Assembly: GCF_000014045.1 (NCBI RefSeq) | Contig: NC_008209.1 | Coordinates: forward strand, 3,495,001 to 3,559,000 | Direction of reading: 5' to 3' | DNA from: Roseobacter denitrificans OCh 114 | GTDB lineage: Bacteria > Pseudomonadota > Alphaproteobacteria > Rhodobacterales > Rhodobacteraceae | DNA: 64,000 bases | Part shown: positions 7,793 to 15,743 of the stretch, one piece after another | Numbering within the stretch: position 1 is the stretch's first letter | Layout of the letters: every line of letters starts with the position of its first letter | Program-made: the position numbers and the translations under genes | The notes under the pieces: model-generated | What the model saw: the letters and a program-made list of their open reading frames with translations, nothing else | Databases searched by the model: none | Told to the model about the DNA's origin: nothing

Positions 7793-9238
7793 TTAGTGCA
7801 GGCCAGCCTCAGCAAGCTGGGTGTTGACGGATTCGGCCAACATATCCAGCCCCTCATCCACAGGCACCTCATTGGCGACCATCTTCTGAAGCGTCTCTGC
7901 CCACTCGGTTGTAAGGTCAAAGAACAGCGGCTGCGGGGTGAACTTGATCGATGCCCCGGGTGCCGATGCATCATGCATTTCGACGTATCCCGAATATTTC
8001 GATGACAGTTTATCCCGGAAGATCTCATCCGCCCAGACCGAAGCACGCGCCGGGTTCACGAGGTCCATCTCGCGCGCACCGAAAAGGTCATGCTCAGGGC
8101 CCGTGACCCACTGCAGGAAGTACCATGTGGCATCCTTGTTCTGCGAGGCCCGCGACATGGCCATCGACCAGATCCAGATGTTTGGCGTCGGCGCGGCTGC
8201 GTCAGGATTGGCCGCAAAGCCGGAGAAGGCAAGGTTGCCCGCTTCTGCATTTTCGCCACCGTTCATGAAGTAGCCGAGGATGTCCGCGTCAAACATCATC
8301 GCAGACTTGCCAGCCCCCACATCCGTGCCGACCTGATACCATGTGTGCGTGGACCAGTCAGGCGCGCCGGAATCCTGGATCATCTTGACCCATTTGCTGT
8401 GGTATTCCTTGGATACGTCCGTGTTCATGGCCGCTGACAACATGCCGTCATCGCCAACGGTCAGATCGACCTGATCAAAGTTGGTGTATCCCGACAGGAA
8501 CCCGGGGTGGATCGTCGCCCAGCTGCGTGAGCCGCGCACACCGATGCCATAACCGCCTTCCATGACGGATTTGGCCGCCGCCGCCGTGTCCAGCAACTCG
8601 TCGATGTTGGTGGGAACGGACAGGTTGTTGGCGTCGAAGATCCGCTTGTTGTAGGTCAGGTTGTTCTGCTCATAGGCCAGCGGGATGCACCATTGTTTGG
8701 CATCCTCAGACCCGATGGGCGCACCGGGCACACCACTCCATGCACAGGACTTGCGCACACCTTCGAGCACATCTTCCCACATGTAATCCGGGTTCGTCTT
8801 GGTGTCGTCCATGATCCATTCGTTCAGATCCTCGACCCAGCCCGCAGGACCATAGGTCCATGTCATGTAGGCCCCGGTCATGAAGGCATCATATTCGCTG
8901 GAGCCTGACGACAGGGCGGCAGTCACTTTGTCGAAATATACATCTTCGGGGAAGACGTCATATTCAACGTTCATGCCGGTCAGTTCCTTGAAGTTCTCAA
9001 GGTTGGCGATCATCGCATCCGTATAGGGGTGCTGGTTGAGCAGCAGGCGCACTGTGGTGCCTTCGTGCTTTTTCCAGTCAAAGCCGTTCTGCGCCAGTGC
9101 GCGCGTGGCGGATGCATTGACCAGCACCGCTGCGGCGGATGTGGACAGGCCGAGCGCGCCGAGGCCCCGGAACAGTTCCCGCCGGCTCATCCTGCCAGCC
9201 GTAAAGCTGTCTATCAGCTTGTTTTCTTTATCGTACAT
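7793..9238 (-). CDS. extracellular solute-binding protein of the sugar/polyol ABC importer (Tat signal)
   Basis: A 481-residue family 1 solute-binding protein. The N-terminus carries a twin-arginine signal, SRRELFRG at residues 18-25, followed by a hydrophobic stretch ending near ATRALAQ, so it should be exported folded to the periplasm. The body has the two-lobed CUT1 binding-protein layout. The ATG at 9238 follows a strong AGGGAGGAAAT ribosome-binding site. It is the first gene of the transport operon, separated by 30 bp from the regulator gene upstream. It would capture the sugar alcohol and deliver it to the two permeases. Confidence 0.92.
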   Translation of the reverse strand: MYDKENKLIDSFTAGRMSRRELFRGLGALGLSTSAAAVLVNASATRALAQNGFDWKKHEGTTVRLLLNQHPYTDAMIANLENFKELTGMNVEYDVFPEDVYFDKVTAALSSGSSEYDAFMTGAYMTWTYGPAGWVEDLNEWIMDDTKTNPDYMWEDVLEGVRKSCAWSGVPGAPIGSEDAKQWCIPLAYEQNNLTYNKRIFDANNLSVPTNIDELLDTAAAAKSVMEGGYGIGVRGSRSWATIHPGFLSGYTNFDQVDLTVGDDGMLSAAMNTDVSKEYHSKWVKMIQDSGAPDWSTHTWYQVGTDVGAGKSAMMFDADILGYFMNGGENAEAGNLAFSGFAANPDAAAPTPNIWIWSMAMSRASQNKDATWYFLQWVTGPEHDLFGAREMDLVNPARASVWADEIFRDKLSSKYSGYVEMHDASAPGASIKFTPQPLFFDLTTEWAETLQKMVANEVPVDEGLDMLAESVNTQLAEAGLH

Positions 9239-9268
9239 TAGATTTCCTCCCTAGGTTTCAAACTCGTA

Positions 9269-10225
9269 TCAGTCTTGCAAAAGCGCGCGTGCCGTGCGCT
9301 CATCGGTGATGAGGCCGCTCAGGCAACCGTTCATCAAAACAGATCGGATCGCGCCGACCTTCTCCTTGCCGCCTGCGATGGCGACAATCTCCTTGCCCTC
9401 AGAGCCATTCAGCCCTGCCGACATTGTACGTTCCGTCAGCGCCGTGCGGATCGTGCGCCCCTCGGCATCAAAGAACTGCCCCAGCAGCTCACCAACGCCG
9501 CCCTTGGCGACCACATCCTTGATTTCCAGCGCTTCGATCATACCCGATGACACCAGTGAGGCGCTCGTTTCCGTCGTACCGATGCCGACGATCTTAAGCT
9601 CGGAATTGGCCGCCAGTTCGAACACTTTGGACACACCACGCTGGTTCAACAGCACCTCGCGGTCCTCGACCGAATTGGCAAAGAAGGGCACCGGCATCAC
9701 ATAGGCCGCCGCACCTGTCTTGGCGGTCAGCCGCGCCATCACATCATGCGGCGTGGCCGAGTAATTGCGCGTCAACCCGCCCAGCAGCGAGACGAATTTG
9801 ACCTTGCTGCCGTCGCAGCGGCCCATCTGATCCACCGATGCGGCCAGCGTGCGGCCATGGCCGATACCGATGCAGGCATGATCGCCATTGTCGATTTCCC
9901 GTTTGATGAACGACGCGCCCGCCTGACTGAGCGTGCGCAGCGGCAAACCCGGCTCCCCAAGGTCAGGCGCGATTTCGCAGGTCCTCAACCCGTATCGCGA
10001 CGCAATCGCGCTTTCCAGTGCGATGCATTCCGCGATGTCCCCTTCGATCGAGACCTTGACCAGCCCATCCTGAACCGCCCGCGCAATCAGGCGATGCGCC
10101 TTGACCGATGGCACACCAAGACGTTTGGCCACCATCGCCTGCGTCAGCCCGCCGACGTAATGCAGCCATGCAGCGCGCACCGACAGGCTCGCCTCCATCG
10201 CCATCTTTTCCGCCGTGAGCGCCAT
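9269..10225 (-). CDS. SorC/DeoR-type sugar-binding transcriptional regulator (EryD-like)
   Basis: A 318-residue SorC-family regulator: an N-terminal helix-turn-helix (about 19-50, LTQAMVAKRLGVPSVKAHRL) and a C-terminal sugar-phosphate-binding domain with the family's GIGHGRTLAAS and GIGTTETSAS loops. Family members repress sugar operons until a phosphorylated intermediate binds. The ATG at 10225 has GGGGGAA upstream. It is the first gene of the minus-strand run and probably controls the whole importer and catabolic operon, as EryD does in ery loci. A palindrome 58 bp upstream of the start is a likely operator. Confidence 0.9.
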   Translation of the reverse strand: MALTAEKMAMEASLSVRAAWLHYVGGLTQAMVAKRLGVPSVKAHRLIARAVQDGLVKVSIEGDIAECIALESAIASRYGLRTCEIAPDLGEPGLPLRTLSQAGASFIKREIDNGDHACIGIGHGRTLAASVDQMGRCDGSKVKFVSLLGGLTRNYSATPHDVMARLTAKTGAAAYVMPVPFFANSVEDREVLLNQRGVSKVFELAANSELKIVGIGTTETSASLVSSGMIEALEIKDVVAKGGVGELLGQFFDAEGRTIRTALTERTMSAGLNGSEGKEIVAIAGGKEKVGAIRSVLMNGCLSGLITDERTARALLQD

Positions 10226-10559
10226 TCATTCCCCCATGGAACCGATCTGGCACCGAGGCCAAATCGTATTTTATTCCACCATGTGTAAAATTTTGCACTT
10301 TACGACAGGTTGAGTCAACACCGACATCCGCTGCACCGCAGCGCGCGCCGCCCGGACGCGGTGTTGTATCACACATGCGCAGGTGTCTCGTTCTGCCTGT
10401 TCCATCGCGCGTCCCCGATAGGTCCGGCAGAGCGTGCCCCTGCGAGAAAAGAGAAAAATCAAGCATATGCCATGCTCGGCGGTCAAAAATAATGTGTGAG
10501 AAAACAGTACCAAAGCGCCGGTGTTTTCCGCTACTGAGAATGAAACAGGGGAGGCCAGC
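10226..10559. promoter_or_regulatory. divergent intergenic region with a palindromic operator candidate at 10283-10298
   Basis: A 334-bp gap between the SorC gene (minus) and the aspartate dehydrogenase gene (plus). It contains GTGTAAAATTTTGCAC at 10283-10298, an inverted repeat matching at 7 of 8 arm positions and placed 58 bp before the SorC start, as expected for an autoregulatory SorC operator. The stretch around 10470-10510 is AT-rich and probably holds the promoter of the plus-strand gene. I see no RNA gene or open frame in it. Confidence 0.5.
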
Positions 10560-11342
10560 ATGAAGATCGGTATTATCGGCGAAGGTGCCATTGGCCGCTA
10601 CGTGATGGACCAACTCGACCGGGACGGGCGCGCGCCGGTTGTTTCTCTGGTGCGGCCTCAGCGCCTGATCGGGGCGCAGGACACGGGCATGACCCGCGTG
10701 TTCCACGTGTGCGACCTGCCTCCCGGCTTGGATTTGATGGTGGATTGCGCGGGGCATGCAGCCCTGATCGAACACGGCGCCGCCATCCTGAAACGAGGCA
10801 TTGATCTGGTCACGGTCTCACTCGGCGCGCTGGCGGATCAACACGTTGAACAGAGCCTGCGGCAAGCAGCACTAACCGGCGGCGCGCAATTGCATCTGGC
10901 AAGCGGGGCCATCGGTGCGCTCGATTGTCTGCAGGCTGCCCGGGTCGGCGGGTTGAGCGCGGTGCGCTACACAGGGCGCAAACCACCTGCGGGCTGGCGT
11001 GGTTCTGCGGCGCAGGAACGGGTCGATCTGGATATGCTGACAACAGCCGCGGCCCATTTCGAGGGCACAGCACGGCAGGCGGCACGGCAATATCCCAAGA
11101 ATGCGAATGTTGCGGCCGCCGTGGCCATTGCAGGGCTGGGGTTCGAGCGAACACGTGTGACGCTGATCGCCGACCCTGATGTCACTGCCAACATTCACGA
11201 AATAGAGGCATCCGGCGCATTCGGCCGCTTCAGCTTCCGGATCGAAGGCACGGCCCTGCCCGACAACCCGCGCAGTTCCGCCCTTGCCGCGATGAGCGTC
11301 ATATCCGCGATCGCGCGCCGCCGTGCCCCGGTAACAACATAG
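10560..11342 (+). CDS. nadX: L-aspartate dehydrogenase
   Basis: A 260-residue NAD(P)-dependent aspartate dehydrogenase. It starts MKIGIIGEGAIGRYV with the Rossmann GxGxxG loop, and has the family's ASGAIGALDCLQAARVGG active-site segment and a C-terminal NPRSSALAAMSVISAI helix. The enzyme makes iminoaspartate and oxaloacetate from aspartate and can feed NAD synthesis. The ATG at 10560 follows AGGGGAGG. It is a single plus-strand gene, convergent with kynureninase, and no nadA or nadC lies nearby, so a role in NAD synthesis is not shown by context. The 192-bp gap downstream holds a perfect 12-bp palindrome, AACCCATGGGTT, at 11344-11355. Confidence 0.88.
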   Translation: MKIGIIGEGAIGRYVMDQLDRDGRAPVVSLVRPQRLIGAQDTGMTRVFHVCDLPPGLDLMVDCAGHAALIEHGAAILKRGIDLVTVSLGALADQHVEQSLRQAALTGGAQLHLASGAIGALDCLQAARVGGLSAVRYTGRKPPAGWRGSAAQERVDLDMLTTAAAHFEGTARQAARQYPKNANVAAAVAIAGLGFERTRVTLIADPDVTANIHEIEASGAFGRFSFRIEGTALPDNPRSSALAAMSVISAIARRRAPVTT

Positions 11343-11534
11343 CAACCCATGGGTTCCAATCGTGCGCGCACACGCCTCAGACCGCGCCGGATGGTTGCTG
11401 TGGGCCCCACCGCGCTGGTGCAGGGACGCTGCCCGCTGGGCACAGATTGCGCGCGGCTAAAGAACTGCGGTTGTGCGCTGCGCGCTGACCGGTTTTTCAC
11501 AGCCCACATATGACACACAGGGCTTTACCTGCGA

Positions 11535-12743
11535 TCAGGTCACAAGCGAACGCTTCTGGAACTGCGGATCTTTCCAGCGCTCTTGCTTGAGGATTTTTTC
11601 CAGCTTGTCGACGGCGGCGATGATATCATCTTCACTCACAAACAACGGCGTTATCCCGAACCGCATGACGTTGGGCGCGCGGAAATCACCGATCACATTA
11701 TCAGCGATCAGCGCCTGCATACAGGCATAGCCGTGCTCAAACGCAAAGGAGACATGGCTGCCACGCTGCTTTGGATCACGCGGCGTGATCAGGTCCAAAC
11801 CGGGGCAACGCGCCTCGATCTCGCGGATGAACAGCCCGCAGAGTTCTGCCGAACGCGTCTGCAAATCGTCCATATCGACCTTGTCCCAGATGTCGAGCGC
11901 CACCGACAAAAGCGCGAAAGACGCAATCGACGGCGTGCCGATCCGCATCCGCTCGATCTTGCCCGGCATTGGGCGGAATGCGGTGTCAAAGGCAAAGGGG
12001 GCTTCATGCCCATACCAGCCCGACAGGAACGGCTCGACCGTGTCGAGCAGACGGGGTGCCACATGGATGAACGCGGGCGCGCCGGGCCCACCGTTCAGAT
12101 ATTTATAGGTGCAGCCCACCGCGAAATCCACGTCACAGCCACCCACATCGACAGGCACCGCACCGGCGGAATGCGCAAGATCCCAGACCACCACCGCGCC
12201 CAGCGCATGGGCCTTGTCGATGATCGCCTTCATGTCGTGGCGCCGGCCCGTGCGGTAATCGACCTCAGTGAGCATCACCACGCCGACGTCTTCGGTAATT
12301 TGGTCCATGACGTCTTCGGGATCGGGCTTGCGCATCTCATAGCCTGCGTCTTTCAGCTTCATCAGCCCCTCGACCATGTAGAGGTCCGTCGGGAAATTTC
12401 CGTTGTCCGACAGGATCACCTTGCGGTCCGGCACCATCGCCATACCCGCCGCGACGGCCTGAAAAACCTTGATGGACAACGTATCGCTCACCAAGGTGGA
12501 GCCCGCGGGGGCCCCGATCAGACGTCCGATACGGTCGCCCAGTGTGTTGGTCTGCATGAACCAGTTCTTTGTGTTCCACCCCTTGATCAATTCGGTGCGC
12601 CATTCGTCGTTCAGAAAGCGGGTCATGGCTGGCACGGACGCACGCGGCATAGGGCCGAGAGAGTTACCGTTGAGATAGATCATCCCCTCCGGCAGATCGA
12701 ACTGCTGGCGTGTCCATTCAAAATCGGTCTTGTATTGGGTCAC
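11535..12743 (-). CDS. kynU: kynureninase
   Basis: A 402-residue PLP enzyme of fold type I that hydrolyses kynurenine or 3-hydroxykynurenine to (hydroxy)anthranilate and alanine. YLNGNSLGPMP near the N-terminus, VWDLAHSAGAVP with the PLP-binding Asp, and the Schiff-base lysine in GCTYKYLNGGPG are diagnostic. The start is GTG at 12743, preceded by GAGGACATACT. No tryptophan dioxygenase or kynurenine formamidase gene is next to it in this window, so the rest of the tryptophan route lies elsewhere. Confidence 0.93.
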   Translation of the reverse strand: MTQYKTDFEWTRQQFDLPEGMIYLNGNSLGPMPRASVPAMTRFLNDEWRTELIKGWNTKNWFMQTNTLGDRIGRLIGAPAGSTLVSDTLSIKVFQAVAAGMAMVPDRKVILSDNGNFPTDLYMVEGLMKLKDAGYEMRKPDPEDVMDQITEDVGVVMLTEVDYRTGRRHDMKAIIDKAHALGAVVVWDLAHSAGAVPVDVGGCDVDFAVGCTYKYLNGGPGAPAFIHVAPRLLDTVEPFLSGWYGHEAPFAFDTAFRPMPGKIERMRIGTPSIASFALLSVALDIWDKVDMDDLQTRSAELCGLFIREIEARCPGLDLITPRDPKQRGSHVSFAFEHGYACMQALIADNVIGDFRAPNVMRFGITPLFVSEDDIIAAVDKLEKILKQERWKDPQFQKRSLVT

Positions 12744-12992
12744 AGTATGTCCTCACTTCGAGATTTCTTTCAGGCGCTTACCCAGCGACATGTCTCTTTT
12801 CGCCGGTCCAAGACGCTTTGGCATCGCGGCACGGGCCCATTCATCTGGCAGTCTAGCAGGCGCCCTGATCGCTGCACCCGCCTTTTTCATTTTTTCACTG
12901 ATACCGTCCGACAAATGGGCGTGTCCTTCCAGGTGGATCGTGGATAGTAGACAGGGCAATGGCAGCCTGCCCTTTACTGCTAGATGGCGGGT

Positions 12993-14618
12993 TCAGGACG
13001 GCGGCTTTTTATCCGCCTCAAGCGCGGCCTCAAGGTCGGCTTCTGTTGGAAAACCGATGATGATACCCGCCCTCGCCTCGTTCAGATCGACGCCACGTCT
13101 TTCGATTTCGGCATCCGAAATGGTCGTGCGCTGGCTGATACGGCGGGTCCACTGAAAGAACAACGCCTGAAGGCGGTCGCATTCGGTTGCGTAGGCGGGA
13201 TCACCGCCGAGGTCGTGAAATTCATCCGGGTCGGTTTCCAGATCAAAGAGCATCGGGCGAAACCCTTCGGCAAAGACGTATTTCCAGCGCCCGTCAAACA
13301 GCATCGTCAGTTTGGCATCCGCGACGCTGACGCCAAGACGACGGCGGACCTGACGCATGGAATAATCATATTCAGACACCACAAAATCGCGCAGCGCTTC
13401 CTGTTGGCCGTGCAACAAGGGGCGCAGGGACTTGCCCTCGATGATATGCGGCACCTCTTGTCCGCCGAAATAGTCGAGAATGGTGGGCACCACGTCGATG
13501 GCTTCGACCAACGCATCCGAAACCGTGCCGCGCGTCGCATCAGCTTCGCGGCTGGGGTCCACCACAATCAGCGGTATGCGCGCCGATGGGTCGTGAAACA
13601 GCTCCTTTTCGCCCAGCCAGTGATCGCCCAGATAGTCGCCGTGATCCGAGGTGAAGACGATCAACGTGTCATCCCGCAGGCCCTTGGCATCAAGGTAGGC
13701 CATCAATTCGCCCATCTGGTCGTCGATCTGCTTGATCAGGCCCATGTAGGCACCGATCACCTTGGTGCGGGTGGTCTGGTTGGTGAAGGCTTTGGACACG
13801 CGCTCTTCCATGAAAGCACCAAAGACCGGGTGCGGGTCGTCCTTTTCCACGTCATGGCGCAGCACGGGGGAATGTGTTTCGGGCGGGTACATGTCGTGGT
13901 AGGGCGCGGGCACGATATAAGGCCAGTGCGGTTTGATGTAGCTCAGATGCAGGCACCAAGGGGTATCGCCCGCCTCCTCGATGAAATCCATCGCGCGGCG
14001 GGTGATATAGGGCGTTTCGCTTTCCTCATCGGCGGCGCGCGCTTTGAGGTCAGAGTTATCGAGGAACCAGCCGCTGAGGATATTGCCATCGGCGTCCTCA
14101 CCGCTGTTGGCCACGCTGTCCCAGGGGTTTTCATCCTCCCAGCCGAGTTCCTTCATGAATTGATCGTAGTTCTTGTTGCGCTTGCCGTAGGACGTGCTTG
14201 GATGCAGCCCGTCATCGCGCTCATAGGGCTCAAACCCGCATTCCGCCACCAAGGCCCCGATGGTGCTGTCGGGTGCAAGGCCAAGGCGCTTCATGCCTTC
14301 GGCATCGGCAGCCATATGCGTCTTGCCGCACAGAGCCGTGCGCACTCCCAGCGGGCGCAAATGATCGCCCAATGTCATCTCACCCACCTTCAGCGGGATG
14401 CTGTTCCATGTCGAGCCATGCGAACTGACGTAGCGCCCGGTGTAAAAGGACATTCGCGACGGACCGCAGATGGGCGATTGCACATAGGCCCGGTCAAAGC
14501 GCACGCCGCGTTTTGCCAGCGCGTCGATATGGGGTGTTTCAAGGCCCGGATGCCCCGCGCAGGACAGGTAATCCCACCGCAGTTGATCACACATGATGAA
14601 GAGTACGTTTTTTGGCAT
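12993..14618 (-). CDS. sulfatase / phosphonate monoester hydrolase-like enzyme
   Basis: A 541-residue alkaline-phosphatase-superfamily hydrolase. C51 in the C-G-P-S-R motif is the formylglycine-forming cysteine of type I sulfatases. Metal-site residues are visible in MCDQLRWD (D11, Q12) and FTSDHGDYLGDH. The overall layout, with DYFGGQEVPHIIEGKSLRPL and a C-terminal FDLETDPDEFHDL, resembles phosphonate monoester hydrolases and related arylsulfatases. There is no signal peptide from the ATG at 14618, so it is probably cytoplasmic and acts on an imported ester. It is the third gene of a TRAP transporter operon, 73 bp after the binding protein gene, which points to a small anionic sulfate or phosphonate ester as substrate (inference). 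Confidence 0.88.
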   Translation of the reverse strand: MPKNVLFIMCDQLRWDYLSCAGHPGLETPHIDALAKRGVRFDRAYVQSPICGPSRMSFYTGRYVSSHGSTWNSIPLKVGEMTLGDHLRPLGVRTALCGKTHMAADAEGMKRLGLAPDSTIGALVAECGFEPYERDDGLHPSTSYGKRNKNYDQFMKELGWEDENPWDSVANSGEDADGNILSGWFLDNSDLKARAADEESETPYITRRAMDFIEEAGDTPWCLHLSYIKPHWPYIVPAPYHDMYPPETHSPVLRHDVEKDDPHPVFGAFMEERVSKAFTNQTTRTKVIGAYMGLIKQIDDQMGELMAYLDAKGLRDDTLIVFTSDHGDYLGDHWLGEKELFHDPSARIPLIVVDPSREADATRGTVSDALVEAIDVVPTILDYFGGQEVPHIIEGKSLRPLLHGQQEALRDFVVSEYDYSMRQVRRRLGVSVADAKLTMLFDGRWKYVFAEGFRPMLFDLETDPDEFHDLGGDPAYATECDRLQALFFQWTRRISQRTTISDAEIERRGVDLNEARAGIIIGFPTEADLEAALEADKKPPS

Positions 14619-14691
14619 AAGAGCATCCGTGTTCTGCAAATGATTGAAAACAAGGGGGAATGGCCGGGGATATGCGCCCCGGCCAGACCGG

Positions 14692-15723
14692 TCAGCCTTT
14701 GGCGGCGTCCGGGATGGCCACACCCATCTCGCTCAGGGCGCGCAGCGCACCGGGGTGCAGGGCGAGGTTGATGTCCTGCACGGCACCTTCGGGGGTGATC
14801 GCCCGCAACCACGGCGACCCATCGCCCGCTTCTTCGACCCCGGCGTAGAAGGCCTTGGTCATCTGATAGATCATCTCCTCGTCCGCGTCCTGATTGGTGA
14901 CGATGCCCACGGTCACGCCGAGGGTCGTGACATCCTCTTCGTTAAGCTGGTTGTCACCATAAATGCCCGCAGGCAGTGTTGCCGCCCTGAAACCGGGGCG
15001 GCCCACAAGTGCCTGCACCCCTTCGCTTTCCAGCGCCTCAGCGGGAATCCCGAGGAAGCGGATCTCGTTGGTAACGGCGATCTGAGTCAGCGCCGGGCTG
15101 GGCGCGTTGGTCGGGTTGCAATAGACGTCGATATTCCCATCCTGGAAAGCAGCGGCAGCAGCGTCCCAGCCGAGGGTGACAGCTTCGTAATCCGTGCCCG
15201 CTTCGAGGCCGGCAACCGCTTTGAACAGACGCTGCATGGTCGTGAATGCGGCACCACCGGGCGGCCCGAGGAAGACGCGTTTGCCGGCGATCTGATCCAT
15301 CGCGGTGATGCCGGACTCCCCGTAAACGGCGATGTGATAGACGCCCATCGGGAAGTTCAGCACGGTGCGCAGGTTCTTGACCAGTTCAGGGGCTTGTTCG
15401 ATCTTTTCGTACATGGCGGCCTGACGGCGCATCAGCGCATGGATCACCGGCGAGGACATGCAGAAATCGCTGCGGCCCATGGCCACCTCCAGAACGTGGC
15501 GCGTGGCGGCACCGGTCGCGTTCAGCTGGATTTCATAATCCGGCAGCGCGCCGTTCACGATATTGGCGAATGTCGTCATCACGAGGTTCGGGCTGGTGCC
15601 CGGCCCAAGGGTGGACATGCGCAGCAATTCCTTGGCGAAAGCTGCGCGGGGCAGAGCGGCCAATGCGGCAGCGCCTGCTGCGCTGCCCAACAGCGACCGG
15701 CGGGTCAAAATTGAATGTGTCAT
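14692..15723 (-). CDS. TAXI-family TRAP transporter solute-binding protein
   Basis: A 343-residue periplasmic binding protein of the TAXI (TRAP-associated extracytoplasmic immunogenic) type. The N-terminus has a Tat-like signal, TRRSLLGSAAGAAALAALP, ending around RAAFA. The family segments GSDFCMSSP-like and KRVFLGPPGGAAFTTMQRLF are present. It follows the fused permease gene by 20 bp and precedes the sulfatase-like gene. It should bind an anionic compound, to be taken up through the adjacent permease and hydrolysed by the adjacent enzyme. Confidence 0.9.
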   Translation of the reverse strand: MTHSILTRRSLLGSAAGAAALAALPRAAFAKELLRMSTLGPGTSPNLVMTTFANIVNGALPDYEIQLNATGAATRHVLEVAMGRSDFCMSSPVIHALMRRQAAMYEKIEQAPELVKNLRTVLNFPMGVYHIAVYGESGITAMDQIAGKRVFLGPPGGAAFTTMQRLFKAVAGLEAGTDYEAVTLGWDAAAAAFQDGNIDVYCNPTNAPSPALTQIAVTNEIRFLGIPAEALESEGVQALVGRPGFRAATLPAGIYGDNQLNEEDVTTLGVTVGIVTNQDADEEMIYQMTKAFYAGVEEAGDGSPWLRAITPEGAVQDINLALHPGALRALSEMGVAIPDAAKG

Positions 15724-15743
15724 GGGTCGTTCCTCCTCAGTAT

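Noticed and set aside
12753..12959. Minus-strand 68-codon frame ending 9 bp before the kynureninase start
   Set aside because: It starts with TTG, or leaves only 46 codons from an internal ATG, and is basic with no recognisable domain. Position alone is not enough to call a gene.
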